6,187 nucleotides of DNA from an uncultured Collinsella sp. (GTDB taxonomy: Bacteria > Actinomycetota > Coriobacteriia > Coriobacteriales > Coriobacteriaceae): positions 1 to 6,187 of the forward strand of contig CABSNA010000084.1 of the NCBI GenBank assembly GCA_902478865.1, written 5' to 3'. A program made the position numbers and the translations under genes. Shown piece after piece: positions 1 through 4,257 of the stretch. Position 1 is the first letter of the stretch, and the number at the start of each line of letters is the position of its first letter. The notes under the pieces are model-generated. The model had not been told where the DNA came from and searched no databases. It saw nothing but the letters and a program-made list of their open reading frames with translations.

Positions 1-29
1 CGGCAGCGTCAGATGTGTATAAGAGACAG
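1..29 (+). other. Nextera (Tn5) sequencing adapter, contaminating
   Basis: These bases match the 3' part of the Illumina Nextera read-1 transposase adapter. Positions 11-29 are exactly the 19-bp Tn5 mosaic end (AGATGTGTATAAGAGACAG), and positions 1-10 match the adapter sequence preceding it. This is a library-preparation remnant left on the contig end, not a natural transposon end: no transposase and no second mosaic end is present. Genomic sequence starts at position 30. Any reading frame crossing 29/30 is artificial. Confidence 0.97.
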
Positions 30-119
30 AGCTCCGACAGCTCGAGCGGCGGCGGTGGCGGCGGCTTCTCGGGCGGCGGAGGCGGCGGCGTCGGCGGAGG
101 CGGCGGCGGAACGTTCTAG
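30..119 (+). CDS. C-terminal fragment of a Gly-rich-tailed protein (DUF2207/TPM-like)
   Basis: Only the last 29 codons and a TAG stop are present; the 5' part is lost at the contig end. The frame reads a Ser/Asp-rich stretch (SSDSSS), then three blocks of six glycines separated by FS and V, ending in TF. Eighteen of 29 residues are glycine, and GGC codons dominate. Tails built as Ser-rich then poly-Gly with isolated aromatic residues are typical of bacterial DUF2207 predicted membrane proteins and of TPM-domain (YgcG-like) proteins, where the tail follows the last membrane segment. That assignment is inference from the tail alone; no domain is visible. The other plus-strand frame here is open too, but it reads an Ala-rich string through the adapter and is an artefact. 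A 5-bp GC stem (about 120-133) follows the stop, with no convincing T-run. Confidence 0.65.
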   Translation, partial: SSDSSSGGGGGGFSGGGGGGVGGGGGGTF

Positions 120-232
120 CGAGCGCTTGCTTTGGGGTGGATCTTTCTGGGCGGTTGCCAGGGAAGATTCATCCCATTTTTGTGCATCGAAACGGGTCAA
201 ACTTTCCGCTGAGGACCTTCGCGCAAGGGGCA

Positions 233-266
233 GTGGACAAAAAATGCAAAATATGAGTACTGTTGC
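233..266 (+). repeat. 34-bp intergenic repeat, copy A
   Basis: This copy aligns without gaps to the reverse complement of 429-462, with 27 of 34 positions identical. The 16-bp core AAATATGAGTACTGTT (249-264) is perfectly conserved between copies and holds the palindrome AGTACT. The outer end of both copies reads GTGG(A/T)CAAAA. The pattern fits either the terminal repeat of a small non-autonomous element or a conserved upstream/start region of a tiny gene family, because both copies contain an ATG at the same point (252-257 region here). Confidence 0.75.
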
Positions 267-294
267 TGCGTTGGTCACATATGTTTGCACATAA
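244..294 (+). CDS. Possible micro-ORF (16 aa), MSTV type
   Basis: An ATG at 244 opens a 16-codon frame, MQNMSTVAALVTYVCT, closed by TAA TAA; an internal ATG at 253 would give a 13-residue MSTV product. The terminator stem begins 4 nt after the first stop, the spacing expected of a transcript that ends there. The nearest Shine-Dalgarno-like run (AAGGGG, 225-230) is 13 nt from the first ATG, which is weak. The only reason to consider it is the matching MSTV start in the opposing micro-ORF at 356-442. It may equally be chance within a DNA repeat. Confidence 0.2.
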   Translation: MQNMSTVAALVTYVCT

Positions 295-298
295 TAAT

Positions 299-341
299 GG
301 GCTCCTAATGAGAGTACTTCTCGTTAGGAGCCCATTTTATT
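299..341. terminator. Bidirectional intrinsic terminator
   Basis: GGGCTCCTAA (299-308) pairs perfectly with TTAGGAGCCC (324-333). The stem continues with TGAGA/TCTCG (309-313/319-323, one T-G wobble), giving 15 bp around a 5-nt loop. On the plus strand it is followed by ATTTTATT. On the minus strand the opposite flank reads ATTATTAT, so it can terminate in both directions. It lies between the two convergent 34-bp repeats, just after the stop of the plus-strand micro-ORF and 22 nt past the stop of the minus-strand one. It could also terminate readthrough from the Gly-rich gene or from the GNAT gene. The apex holds AGTACT (313-318), also present in the 34-bp repeats. Confidence 0.85.
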
Positions 342-355
342 GAACATTTGGGGAG

Positions 356-442
356 TTACGTCAGCTCGTGCAGCTGGTCGTCATGCCTATAAGCATCAAA
401 AATGCCCCGAATCGCTGCTACTAAAAAGGTAACAGTACTCAT
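356..442 (-). CDS. Possible small protein (28 aa), MSTV type
   Basis: This minus-strand frame encodes 28 residues, beginning MSTVTFLVAAIRGIF and ending DQLHELT, with a TAA stop at 356-358. It has a hydrophobic N-terminal half (TFLVAAI) and a charged, His/Asp-rich C-terminal half, as in some membrane-associated or amphipathic small proteins. The ATG lies inside the conserved 34-bp repeat and the first four codons are identical in DNA to those of the opposing micro-ORF. A strong terminator follows 22 nt downstream. Against it, no Shine-Dalgarno sequence precedes the ATG (the bases upstream are A/T-rich), so translation would need a leaderless or atypical start. I do not recognise the product. 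Confidence 0.3.
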   Translation of the reverse strand: MSTVTFLVAAIRGIFDAYRHDDQLHELT

Positions 443-462
443 ATTTGATGTATTTTGACCAC
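429..462 (-). repeat. 34-bp intergenic repeat, copy B (inverted)
   Basis: This is the inverted partner of 233-266, with 27/34 identity and a perfectly shared 16-bp core (431-446). Together the copies bound a 230-bp segment (233-462) that has the hairpin at 299-341 inside it. No target-site duplication is visible immediately outside the arms (left flank ..GGGGCA, right flank GGCTAT..), so a recent insertion is not supported. Confidence 0.75.
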
Positions 463-489
463 GGCTATCTACAAACCCCCTAGGCCACT

Positions 490-519
490 CATTGGGGACA
501 GACTTAAATGACTAGTTGT
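490..519. repeat. REP-like unit, copy 1 (degenerate)
   Basis: This 30-bp unit matches 531-560 at 26 of 30 positions, sharing CATTGGGGAC at one end and CTTAAATGACTAG towards the other. The copies repeat with a 41-bp period. This copy's terminal inverted repeat has one mismatch (ACTCATT against AATGACT). A GGGGAC core between short inverted arms resembles REP/RAYT-type palindromic repeats in many bacterial genomes; membership of such a family is inference, as no transposase is present here. Confidence 0.7.
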
Positions 520-527
520 TGGGGATC

Positions 528-560
528 AGTCATTGGGGACGTTCTTAAATGACTAGGTGT
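528..560. repeat. REP-like unit, copy 2 (intact palindrome)
   Basis: This is the second copy of the tandem unit. AGTCATT (528-534) and AATGACT (548-554) are a perfect 7-bp inverted repeat around a 13-nt loop holding GGGGACG. It sits 12-18 nt past the minus-strand GNAT stop codon, in the position of a 3'-UTR stem-loop, but has no T-run on that strand and so is a poor intrinsic terminator. A role in mRNA 3'-end stability is possible. The similar hairpin at 4079-4113 also sits at a gene end. Confidence 0.65.
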
Positions 561-571
561 GGCTGCTTGGG

Positions 572-1213
572 CTAGGCTGTTAGGTCGAGTTCGTAGAGAA
601 AGCTTTCGCGCGGCATGTCGTGACGACGCTCTTCGCGGTTGGCGCGGTGCGTGGCCGTGCGCTTAAAGCCGTGCAACTCGTAGAACTTCCACGAGCAGTT
701 GGAGTCGGTGTACAGGTGCGCCCTTGTCGCCCCGCGCGAGGAAAGGTACGAAACAGCGGCATCGAGCAACACCGAGCCAACGCCCAGGCCATGGACATCG
801 GGATCGACGGCGAGCAGCGCGACTTCGTTGTCGTGCGGCAATGGGCTGCTCTCGAGCAGGCGGTTGTTGGTTCGGATGGTTGCGCGTACAAACGAGAGAT
901 ACTCGGCGCAGGCATCGGGCTCCAGCTCACGCATCTGCGATAGCAGCGCGCGTTCGGTATCCATCCAATGTTCCTTAACGGTGGCGCCGGAGCTCTGTCC
1001 CGCACGCGCGAGCGAAATGCCACGCGCCTGACCGTCAATCACCGCAACCTGCGAAAACGTCGACGACGAAAGGCAGTAGGCAAGGTCGCACGCGGCCTCG
1101 AGGCGGTTGTACTCATCGTTATCCGAATTGTTATGCCAAAGCTGCTGCAGAATCAGCGCGATGGCGTCGAAGTCTTCGGTATCAAACGGTCGGTAGAGAA
1201 CCCGCGAGACCAT
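572..1213 (-). CDS. GNAT family N-acetyltransferase
   Basis: A 213-residue protein with the GCN5-related N-acetyltransferase fold, predicted to move an acetyl group from acetyl-CoA to an amine. The acetyl-CoA pyrophosphate-binding motif A is clear: EVALLAVDPDVHGLGVGSVL (about 130-149), with HGLGVG matching the R/Q-x-x-G-x-G/A loop but with His at the usual Arg/Gln position. It is followed by a helix and the motif-B region YTDSNCSWKFYELHGFKR (168-185). The N-terminal 110 residues are variable, as usual, so the substrate cannot be read from sequence. There is no signal peptide or membrane segment; it should be cytoplasmic. The ATG at 1213 is chosen because AAGAGG lies 4 nt upstream. It is transcribed divergently from purH. 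Annotations such as ribosomal-protein or antibiotic acetyltransferase would be guesses. Confidence 0.88.
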   Translation of the reverse strand: MVSRVLYRPFDTEDFDAIALILQQLWHNNSDNDEYNRLEAACDLAYCLSSSTFSQVAVIDGQARGISLARAGQSSGATVKEHWMDTERALLSQMRELEPDACAEYLSFVRATIRTNNRLLESSPLPHDNEVALLAVDPDVHGLGVGSVLLDAAVSYLSSRGATRAHLYTDSNCSWKFYELHGFKRTATHRANREERRHDMPRESFLYELDLTA

Positions 1214-1489
1214 GGTGCCTCTTTCTTTTGCGGATGCATATCGAGCACAGTTCTACCACGCCAATGGCATCTAATTATGGTGCCCCTGTGTTCCATGAAC
1301 TCACCGTGCCCGGTGCCGTGCCCATCCCCCCGCTCGCAAACTTTTTCTGCACAGCCGTGCGTTGCGGGATGCAACGTCGCGCTCGATGCGCTACATTGAA
1401 TCAGTATTTTCAATGCCGCTGCGCGAGCGCTGCAGATCGACGTATCACCGACTCACAGAGCACGGCGGCGTACCAGACAGGAGGACTGC
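1214..1489. promoter_or_regulatory. Divergent GNAT/purH intergenic region with two dyads
   Basis: This 276-nt gap must hold promoters for both divergent genes, but I find no convincing -35/-10 pair on either strand. The best plus-strand -10 candidate is TACATT (1392-1397), without a matching -35. Two perfect dyads stand out: CATTGAA-N8-TTCAATG (1394-1415), and CGTTGC-GGGAT-GCAACG (1360-1376), with 1360-1376 just upstream of the other. A GC-rich self-complementary segment follows at about 1418-1435. The purH ribosome binding site is AGGAGG at 1479-1484, 5 nt before the ATG. The dyads are plausible operator or leader-hairpin sequences for purH. Confidence 0.5.
1394..1415. promoter_or_regulatory. 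22-bp perfect dyad, candidate purH operator
   Basis: CATTGAA and TTCAATG are exact reverse complements separated by 8 nt (TCAGTATT). The dyad overlaps the best -10-like hexamer (TACATT, 1392-1397) and lies 74 nt before the purH start. The spacing, about two helical turns across 22 bp, suits a dimeric repressor. A purine-responsive regulator is a natural guess from the downstream gene, but the sequence does not match a regulator motif I can name. A 7-bp RNA hairpin is the alternative. Confidence 0.4.
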
Positions 1490-3097
1490 ATGGGATCTGA
1501 TGTGAAGATCGCACGCGCGTTGATCTCGGTTACCGATAAGACGGGTGTCGTCGATTTCGCACGGACGCTGGTTGATGACTTTGGCGTCGAGATCATCTCT
1601 ACGGGCGGCACGGCTCGTGCCATCGAGGACGCGGGCGTTCCCGTAACCCCCATCGAGGAGTTCACGGGCTATCCCGAGATGATGGACGGCCGCGTTAAGA
1701 CCCTACACCCCAAGGTTCACGGCGCGCTGCTGGCCCGCCGCGATTCCGAGCAGCACATGCAGGAGGCCGCCCAGCACGGCATTAAGCTGATCGACCTGGT
1801 CGTCGTCAACCTGTACGAGTTCGAGAAGACCGTCGCCAACCCCGAGGTCACCTTTGCGGATGCCATCGAGCACATCGACATCGGTGGTCCCTCCATGCTG
1901 CGCTCTGCCGCCAAGAACGCCGCGAGCGTTACCGTCATCTCCGACCCGGCCGACTATGATGCCGTCCTGGCCGAGATGCGCGAGACCGGTGGCTGCACCA
2001 CGCTTTCCACCCGTCGCCGCCTGCAGGTGAAGGTCTACCAGACTACCGCCGCCTACGACACGGCTATCTCCCGTTGGCTTGCCGCTCAGGCAAGCGACGT
2101 GGCGGACACCTCTGCCAAGCTCGAGATCTCGCTGGAGAAGGTCGACGACCTGCGCTATGGTGAGAATCCTCAGCAAAAGGCTACGGTCTACCGCTTTGCC
2201 GAGGGCTGCGAGAACACCGCGAGCTCTCAGTTCCCGCTTGTGGGCTCCGAGCAGATCCAGGGCAAGCCGCTCAGCTACAACAACTATCTGGACGCCGATG
2301 CCGCCTGGAACCTGGTCCGCGAGTTCGACGAGCCGGCCTGCGTGATCCTCAAGCATCAGAACCCCTGCGGTTCCGCCGTTGCCGAGGACATCACGGCCGC
2401 CTACGACCGCGCTTTCGCCTGCGATCCCAAGAGCGCCTTCGGCGGCATCATCGCCTGCAACCGCGAGGTTCCCTTTGAGCTGGTTGAGCACTTTGCCGAT
2501 CAGAACAAGCAGTTCGTCGAGGTCATCATCGCCCCGAGCTACACCGACGAGGCGCTCGAGCGCATGGCCAAGCGCCCCAACCTGCGCGTGTTGGCTACCG
2601 GCGGCGTGGACCACGGCGCCCAGGTGGAGCTGCGCTCCGTCGACGGCGGCATGCTGGTGCAGGAAGTCGACCACGTGACCGAGGACCCCGCGACCTTTAC
2701 GTTCCCCACCGACCGCAAGCCCACCGACGCCGAGATGGCCGAGCTCGAGTTTGCCTGGAAGGTCTGCAAGGGCGTCAAGTCCAACGCCATCCTGGTCTCC
2801 AAGGGCAAGGCCGGCATTGGCATGGGTCCGGGTCAGCCCAACCGCGTTGACTCCGCACTGCTGGCCTGCGAGCGCGCCGAGGACTTCTGCGAGCGCGAGG
2901 GCGTGGAGAAGGGCGGCTTTGCCTGTGCAAGCGACGCGTTCTTCCCGTTCCGCGACAACGTCGACGTGCTTGCCGCACACGGCGTGACCTGCATCATCCA
3001 GCCCGGTGGCTCCAAGCGCGACGACGAGAGCATCCAGGCCTGCAACGAGCACAATATTGCGATGGTTTTCACGGGCGCCCGCCACTTCCGCCATTAA
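1490..3097 (+). CDS. purH: Bifunctional AICAR formyltransferase/IMP cyclohydrolase
   Basis: PurH catalyses the last two steps of de novo purine synthesis: AICAR is formylated with 10-formyl-tetrahydrofolate to FAICAR, which is then closed to IMP. The 535 residues are complete, slightly over the usual 510-530. The N-terminal MGS-like cyclohydrolase domain (about 8-125) shows ALISVTDKTG, STGGTA and the signature YPEMMDGRVKTLHPKVHG (61-78). The formyltransferase domain (about 134-470) shows LRYGENPQQKA (221-231), the catalytic Lys288-His289 in ILKHQNPCG, KSAFGGI (314-320), SNAILVSKGKAGIGMGPGQP (431-450), and SDAFFPFRDN (481-490). The C-terminus QPGGSKRDDE...FTGARHFRH is canonical. The start has AGGAGG 5 nt upstream. 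It is cytoplasmic and normally a homodimer. Here it stands alone, not next to other pur genes, with dyads upstream and a large palindrome downstream. Confidence 0.99.
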   Translation: MGSDVKIARALISVTDKTGVVDFARTLVDDFGVEIISTGGTARAIEDAGVPVTPIEEFTGYPEMMDGRVKTLHPKVHGALLARRDSEQHMQEAAQHGIKLIDLVVVNLYEFEKTVANPEVTFADAIEHIDIGGPSMLRSAAKNAASVTVISDPADYDAVLAEMRETGGCTTLSTRRRLQVKVYQTTAAYDTAISRWLAAQASDVADTSAKLEISLEKVDDLRYGENPQQKATVYRFAEGCENTASSQFPLVGSEQIQGKPLSYNNYLDADAAWNLVREFDEPACVILKHQNPCGSAVAEDITAAYDRAFACDPKSAFGGIIACNREVPFELVEHFADQNKQFVEVIIAPSYTDEALERMAKRPNLRVLATGGVDHGAQVELRSVDGGMLVQEVDHVTEDPATFTFPTDRKPTDAEMAELEFAWKVCKGVKSNAILVSKGKAGIGMGPGQPNRVDSALLACERAEDFCEREGVEKGGFACASDAFFPFRDNVDVLAAHGVTCIIQPGGSKRDDESIQACNEHNIAMVFTGARHFRH

Positions 3098-3103
3098 GTA
3101 GGG

Positions 3104-3224
3104 AGGTGGCGCTGCGGCTTGCCCAACCACCGCACCTTGCCGCTCATTCGTCGCTCGCGTACCCAAGTACGCGTCGCTCCTCTTTCACGGCAATCTGCGG
3201 CACCTGGGCAACCCTCGCCGACCT
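3104..3224. repeat. 121-nt concentric imperfect palindrome
   Basis: Three nested inverted pairs share one centre near 3164-3165. Outer: AGGT-GGCG (3104-3111) with CGCC-g-ACCT (3216-3224). Middle: 3119-3142 with 3188-3211, 18 of 24 paired, including TTGCCCA, CCGCA and TTGCCG. Apex: CGCGTAC-CCAA-GTACGCG (3156-3173), a perfect 7-bp stem with 4-nt loop. A direct GTCGCTC duplication (3150-3156 and 3173-3179) flanks the apex. It begins 7 nt after the purH stop, so it would form a long 3'-UTR hairpin. It has no T-run, so it is not itself an intrinsic terminator. It resembles an intergenic palindromic repeat of the kind dispersed in some genomes, but only one copy is present here. Confidence 0.75.
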
Positions 3225-3295
3225 GTTAGGTTGACTGGGGAGGATGGGATGTTATCTCGTCCCTTGGACCGCCTCGCTTCTAAAATAATCTCTGC

Positions 3296-3331
3296 AAAAG
3301 ACGGCCGCTCCGTTTGGAGGGCCGTCTTTTT
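3296..3331. terminator. Strong intrinsic terminator, 16 nt before the next gene
   Basis: AAAAGACGGCC (3296-3306) pairs with GGCCGTCTTTT (3320-3330). An apical CTCC/GGAG extension (3308-3311/3316-3319) closes a 4-nt loop, with one bulged G at 3307. A run of five T (3327-3331) follows on the plus strand, and AAAA upstream makes it bidirectional. It is 198 nt past the purH stop, so it can end the purH transcript after the palindrome. It also lies immediately before the start codon at 3348, where it could act as an attenuator for that gene. Between palindrome and terminator, 3238-3279 can fold (GAGG/CCTC outside GGGAT/GTCCC), and the A/T-rich TAAAATAAT (3281-3289) is a possible -10 region without a good -35. 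Confidence 0.88.
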
Positions 3332-3347
3332 GGTATAAGAGGACGGA

Positions 3348-4079
3348 ATGACTAACACGAAAGGTATGACCATGCCCCAGATTGATGATGCAGAGCTGTT
3401 TGGCAATGCCGAGGACCAGCGTGCGTACGAGGACTTTTGCGCCAATCAGGAGGCGGTCGAGAAGTTTACGCTCGACAAGCCCGCGCTTATCTGCCGTTGG
3501 CGCATGTCCAACAAAAAGGTGCCCATGCTCAACCGTCACATTCGCGCGCTGTCCGAGCGCTTGGTGCAGGGCGAGCCGCTTACCCATAACATGCTCAGCT
3601 GGGCCAAGCAGCACGTTGAGTGGTCGCTTGCCGAGGGCGATTACACCGCGCACGACGGCGTGCTCATGCTGGTGATCGACGTTAACGGCAATGCCGCCAT
3701 GACGGTGGGTGAGTACGAGCCGCTGGCCGATACTTCGGCCAAGGCGCTGCGTGCCCGCTCCGCCGAGGCCCGCTCCGAGGCCGACGAAACCGGCGTGGCG
3801 CCCGAGCTGCTCGCTGCCGTCAACAACGGCGAGCTGGCCTTTGTGGCGCCGGCGGACGAGTGCCTGTGTGGCACGGCGACGCTCATAGAGCAGCTGGCCC
3901 AGACCAAGGGCATCCCGGTCACGCGCGTAGACATTCCCGCACAGCTCAAGGGCGCCTTGTTCCTGGTAAGCGACGAGCACGGCGTGGTGCCTGCCACCGA
4001 CGCCGACGCCGCCGAGTCTGATGCCGCGACGGTCGCCTTCTTTGCCGACGGCTACGAAAAGCTTCGCGCCCGCCGCTAA
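3348..4079 (+). CDS. Uncharacterised 243-aa cytoplasmic protein
   Basis: The reading frame is convincing: it has an AGAGG ribosome binding site 5 nt before the ATG at 3348, GC-rich codon use like its neighbours, and a clean TAA stop. I do not recognise the family. The protein is acidic and Ala-rich, with no signal peptide or membrane helix. An N-terminal helical region (15-95) is followed by a beta-like stretch, GVLMLVIDVNGNAAMTV (104-120), then an Ala/Arg/Glu-rich helix (129-148). The last part has GELAFVAPADECLCGTATLI (161-180) and GALFLVSDEHGVVPA (202-216). The order of the latter motifs faintly recalls class IV PLP aminotransferases (a GELxTP..GxxR..GIPV..FLT..xVxPV pattern). However, I see no lysine at the position expected for the Schiff base, so this is only a hint. 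Alternative ATGs at 3366 and 3372 lack spaced ribosome binding sites. Confidence 0.8.
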   Translation: MTNTKGMTMPQIDDAELFGNAEDQRAYEDFCANQEAVEKFTLDKPALICRWRMSNKKVPMLNRHIRALSERLVQGEPLTHNMLSWAKQHVEWSLAEGDYTAHDGVLMLVIDVNGNAAMTVGEYEPLADTSAKALRARSAEARSEADETGVAPELLAAVNNGELAFVAPADECLCGTATLIEQLAQTKGIPVTRVDIPAQLKGALFLVSDEHGVVPATDADAAESDAATVAFFADGYEKLRARR

Positions 4080-4113
4080 ATGATTATTCTGGGACGGGGA
4101 TTAAAGAATCATT
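4079..4113. repeat. REP-like hairpin overlapping a stop codon
   Basis: AATGATT (4079-4085) and AATCATT (4107-4113) form a perfect 7-bp inverted repeat. An alternative inner pairing is ATTCT/AGAAT (4086-4090/4105-4109). The loop carries GGGACGGGG. The left arm begins at the last base of the TAA stop of the 3348 gene, so the element abuts the coding end. TTTT follows (4112-4115) but is short and the stem AT-rich, so it would be a weak terminator. Short AT-rich arms around a GGGACG core match the architecture of the 528-554 unit, although the sequences differ. Confidence 0.6.
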
Positions 4114-4115
4114 TT

Positions 4116-4257
4116 GGTTCCCGCCACCGCTGCGAGTGCGAGGCGGACAAAACGCCCCGCTCGCGAACAGTTCTGTCACCTTGGCGACGTGCGTGGCGCG
4201 CACCTGCAGTTTCGCAGCCATAATGGTGGCAAGACAACCAAGAGGGGAGCGGAATCC
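4116..4257 (+). promoter_or_regulatory. Leader/promoter region of the two-component operon
   Basis: No gene is supported here: a frame upstream of 4258 is open back to 4114, but it lacks homology and a ribosome binding site. A hairpin can form between GCGAG (4132-4136) and CTCGC (4160-4164), with GGCG/CGCC inside. The dyad GTGCG-TGGCG-CGCAC (4189-4203) and the near-dyad GTCACC-TT-GGCGAC (4175-4188, one mismatch) lie closer to the gene. CATAAT (4219-4224) is a -10-like hexamer without a recognisable -35. The near-dyads are candidates for autoregulator binding. The ribosome binding site GGGGAG (4244-4249) is 8 nt from the ATG. Confidence 0.4.

Larger units (their letters stand above)
120..571. 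other. Repeat-rich intergenic region
   Basis: No ordinary-length gene is supportable in this 452-nt gap between the Gly-rich tail and the minus-strand GNAT gene. It holds an inverted pair of 34-bp repeats (233-266 and 429-462), a strong bidirectional hairpin between them (299-341), two micro-ORFs starting within the repeats (244-294 plus, 356-442 minus), and a tandem pair of REP-like units (490-519 and 531-560). The remaining bases (120-232) are less GC-rich than the flanking genes and show no clear promoter. A weak stem can be drawn between CCGCTG (207-212) and CAGTGG (231-236). Confidence 0.8.

Noticed and set aside
11..29. Tn5 mosaic end as evidence of a natural transposon
   Set aside because: It is contiguous with the rest of the Nextera adapter at the very end of the contig, with no transposase or second end.
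13..294. Open plus-strand frame (93 aa) from the adapter into the intergenic region
   Set aside because: It begins inside the sequencing adapter and reads the glycine tail out of frame as Ala-rich sequence. Only its last 16 codons are considered, as a micro-ORF.
490..560. Two 30-bp repeats as a minimal CRISPR array
   Set aside because: There are only two units with an 11-nt spacer, internal palindromes and no cas genes; they fit REP-like repeats.
1227..1256. TTGCGG-N17-TTCTAC as a plus-strand promoter
   Set aside because: The -10 match is poor and it would sit more than 200 nt before purH without support.
968..1399. Plus-strand frame (143 aa) opposite and upstream of the GNAT gene
   Set aside because: It is antisense to the GNAT N-terminal half, rich in Arg and Cys, with no motif and no ribosome binding site.
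1703..3166. Long minus-strand frame (487 aa) opposite purH
   Set aside because: It is a shadow of the GC-rich purH codons: low-complexity Ala/Gly/Leu/Val content, no recognisable motif, and a start inside the downstream palindrome.
3252..3980. Minus-strand frame (242 aa) opposite the 3348 gene
   Set aside because: The plus-strand frame has a good ribosome binding site, and its end matches gene spacing. The minus frame has neither and runs through the terminator.
4114..4257. N-terminal extension of the response regulator from a TTG at 4114
   Set aside because: The receiver domain begins naturally at ATG 4258 with a good ribosome binding site. The extra 48 residues have no receiver homology and would start in the REP-like hairpin.
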